DNA of 64,000 bases from Caldibacillus thermoamylovorans (lineage in GTDB: Bacteria; Bacillota; Bacilli; Bacillales; Caldibacillaceae), in the NCBI RefSeq assembly GCF_000751775.1, contig NZ_CCRF01000038.1, positions 1 to 64,000 on the forward strand. The letters are read 5' to 3'. Both the position numbers and the translations under genes were made by a program. The notes under the pieces were generated by a model. It ran no database searches. It was not told the DNA's origin and was given only the letters and a program-made list of their open reading frames with translations. Positions 62,481 to 64,000 of the stretch are shown piece by piece (position 1 is the first letter of the stretch; every line of letters starts with the position of its first letter).

Positions 62481-64000
62481 ATGAAAAAATCATTTCTAAA
62501 GCTAACAGCGCTAATGCTTGTTCTTTCGCTTGCATTAGCTGCGTGTGGCGGCGGGGACAAAAAGACAAGTAAATCTAGTGACGGAGGCAACAAATCAGGA
62601 TCGCAAGACGGAGGCACTTTAACGTATGCGATGGAAGCTGAATTTAAAGGTATATTAGATGTCAACTTCTATGATAGTCAATCTGACAGTGAAATTTTAA
62701 CTTTCAATACAGATCCATTGATTACATTTGATGAAAATATTAAAGCACAACCGAATATTGCTAAATGGGAAACGAAAGATAACAAAGTATTTAAGTTTAC
62801 TTTCGAAAAAGGTGTTAAATGGCACAATGGTGATGAGTTAGTTGTCGACGACTGGATTTTTGCACTTGAAACAATTGCTTCGATTGGCCCGGATCATCAA
62901 CGTTGGTCCAATGTTAACACGATTGAAGGTGCAAAAGAATTTAACGAAGGAAAAGCAGATTCCATTTCCGGTTTGAAAAAAATTAATGACTATGAAATTG
63001 AAATTACTTTCGACAAAGCTCGAGCAAATAACTTAGAAAATATTTGGCAATATCCATTGAATAGAAAACATTTTGCTGACCTAAAAGGCAATAAAAATAT
63101 TGATGATTGGTTGGCGTCTGACCAAGTACGCGTTAACCCGATTGGAACCGGTCCGTTCAAAATCCAAAAAGTCATTCCGGGTGAGTCTGTAGAGTTAGTT
63201 CGTTTCAACGACTATTGGAAAGGAAAACCGAAACTTGATAAAGTTGTGGTAAAAGTGATCGACGGTTCATTAATCGTTGGTGAGCTTGAAAACGGCGGCG
63301 TGGATATGAGTGCCTTCCACCCATCATTACTCCCGGAAATTCAAAAATTAAAAAACGTGAAAATAGAAGAAGTTCCGGGTCTTTCTTACTACTATATCGG
63401 ATTCAAATTGGGCACATTTAAAGACGGTAAAGTTGTAATGGATAAAGACAAATATGCAAACAAACAATTACGTCAAGCATTATTATATGCAATCGACCGT
63501 GAAGAGTGGGTAAAAGAATTCTTTAGCGGATTAGGTAATCCGGTCAATCGTCCAATGCCGTCAGCACATTGGATTGCTGCAGATAACAGTGAATTACCGG
63601 TCAACTACACTTATGATCCGGAAAAAGCAAAACAATTGCTGGATGAAGCCGGGTATAAAGATGTGGATGGAGACGGCTTCCGTGAAGATCCAAACGGGAA
63701 AAAGTTTGAAATCAATTTTGCTCATTATGATACCGGCAACCCGACATATGAGGCCCGTGCCAAAGCCATTACGCAATATTGGGAAGAAGTTGGAATTAAA
63801 TCGAAGTTAACAATGACAGAAGTAAACCTCTACTACGATCAAATTGAAAAAGACCATGAAACAATGGAAGCATTCTATGGCGGATGGGGTACAGGTGCTG
63901 ACCCGGATCCGTGGGCACTATGGGGTGACGATACAGTTTGGAACTATCCTCGTTGGGTCAATGAAGAAGCAAACGAGTTGTTGAAACAAGCTGTGGATGT
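62481..64000 (+). CDS. appA: oligopeptide-binding lipoprotein AppA/OppA, cut by window end
   Basis: ATG 62481 (GGGGGAG upstream) opens a frame still open at 64000, 506 residues so far. It has a lipoprotein signal (lipobox LAAC followed by GGG) and the SBP_bac_5 fold markers NIAKWETKDNKVFKFTFEKG, NPIGTGPFKI, RQALLYAIDREEWVKEFF and YDPEKAKQLLDEAGY. It captures peptides outside the cell for AppDF and the expected AppBC permeases beyond the window. Confidence 0.92.
   Translation, partial: MKKSFLKLTALMLVLSLALAACGGGDKKTSKSSDGGNKSGSQDGGTLTYAMEAEFKGILDVNFYDSQSDSEILTFNTDPLITFDENIKAQPNIAKWETKDNKVFKFTFEKGVKWHNGDELVVDDWIFALETIASIGPDHQRWSNVNTIEGAKEFNEGKADSISGLKKINDYEIEITFDKARANNLENIWQYPLNRKHFADLKGNKNIDDWLASDQVRVNPIGTGPFKIQKVIPGESVELVRFNDYWKGKPKLDKVVVKVIDGSLIVGELENGGVDMSAFHPSLLPEIQKLKNVKIEEVPGLSYYYIGFKLGTFKDGKVVMDKDKYANKQLRQALLYAIDREEWVKEFFSGLGNPVNRPMPSAHWIAADNSELPVNYTYDPEKAKQLLDEAGYKDVDGDGFREDPNGKKFEINFAHYDTGNPTYEARAKAITQYWEEVGIKSKLTMTEVNLYYDQIEKDHETMEAFYGGWGTGADPDPWALWGDDTVWNYPRWVNEEANELLKQAVD

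Overview
The window is chromosomal DNA of a low-GC, endospore-forming Bacillaceae bacterium. Support comes from an H-type small acid-soluble spore protein (29233-29415), a YjcZ-type mini-protein (17501-17605), GGAGG ribosome sites with frequent TTG/GTG starts, B. subtilis-like operons (appDFA, pst-phoU, ykkCD), and guanidine-I and yybP-ykoY riboswitches. No rRNA, tRNA, complete insertion sequence, prophage or CRISPR array was seen. Species is not determined.

Layout, 1-32 kb. A sugar-acid operon (KDG-type aldolase, YjhG/YagF-like dehydratase, GntP permease; 390-4916) lies behind a promoter overlapped by a palindrome. An ABC-F ATPase (5818-7452) follows a roughly 400-nt leader with a 41-codon upstream ORF, nested pairings and two terminators. 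Next come two two-component systems (7628-9807 and 14590-17317), a lipoprotein, ZupT, TatD and a papain-like amidase, then SbcCD. The guanidine riboswitch/ykkCD unit is at 22964-23770. A selenouridine pair (selD, mnmH), sspH, a CBS-domain protein and a YvsH-like permease follow.

Layout, 32-48 kb. This is the accessory part: an Rpn-family nuclease, a four-gene Wadjet system in order jetD-jetA-jetB-jetC with every gene overlapping the next (32936-40589), a large catalase homologue that has lost its distal catalytic His and Asn (40973-43030), a gene fragment, and a PLD-DEAH helicase-DUF3427 protein (44318-47125) convergent with a NUDIX hydrolase and sharing its terminator. I read this as a defence island. 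Wadjet is known; the helicase/NUDIX pair and the altered catalase are the less described parts.

Layout, 48-64 kb. Core functions return: an ABC exporter, an amidase, a YrvL-like membrane protein, a nucleoside deoxyribosyltransferase, pstSCAB-phoU behind an 11-bp-phased Pho box, a TerC protein under a manganese riboswitch, and an app-type oligopeptide transporter cut off by the window end.

Several repeat structures are not explained by genes: a 55-bp tandem duplication carrying the -35 box of the ABC-F promoter, a seven-copy array of about 21 bp (17806-17938) with related copies near 59.56 kb, four tandem palindromic hairpins (53738-53928), and a 25-bp tandem duplication (47664-47713). Gene decay is visible in a truncated methyltransferase, a DinB-family fragment and a two-helix mini-gene with an in-frame stop.
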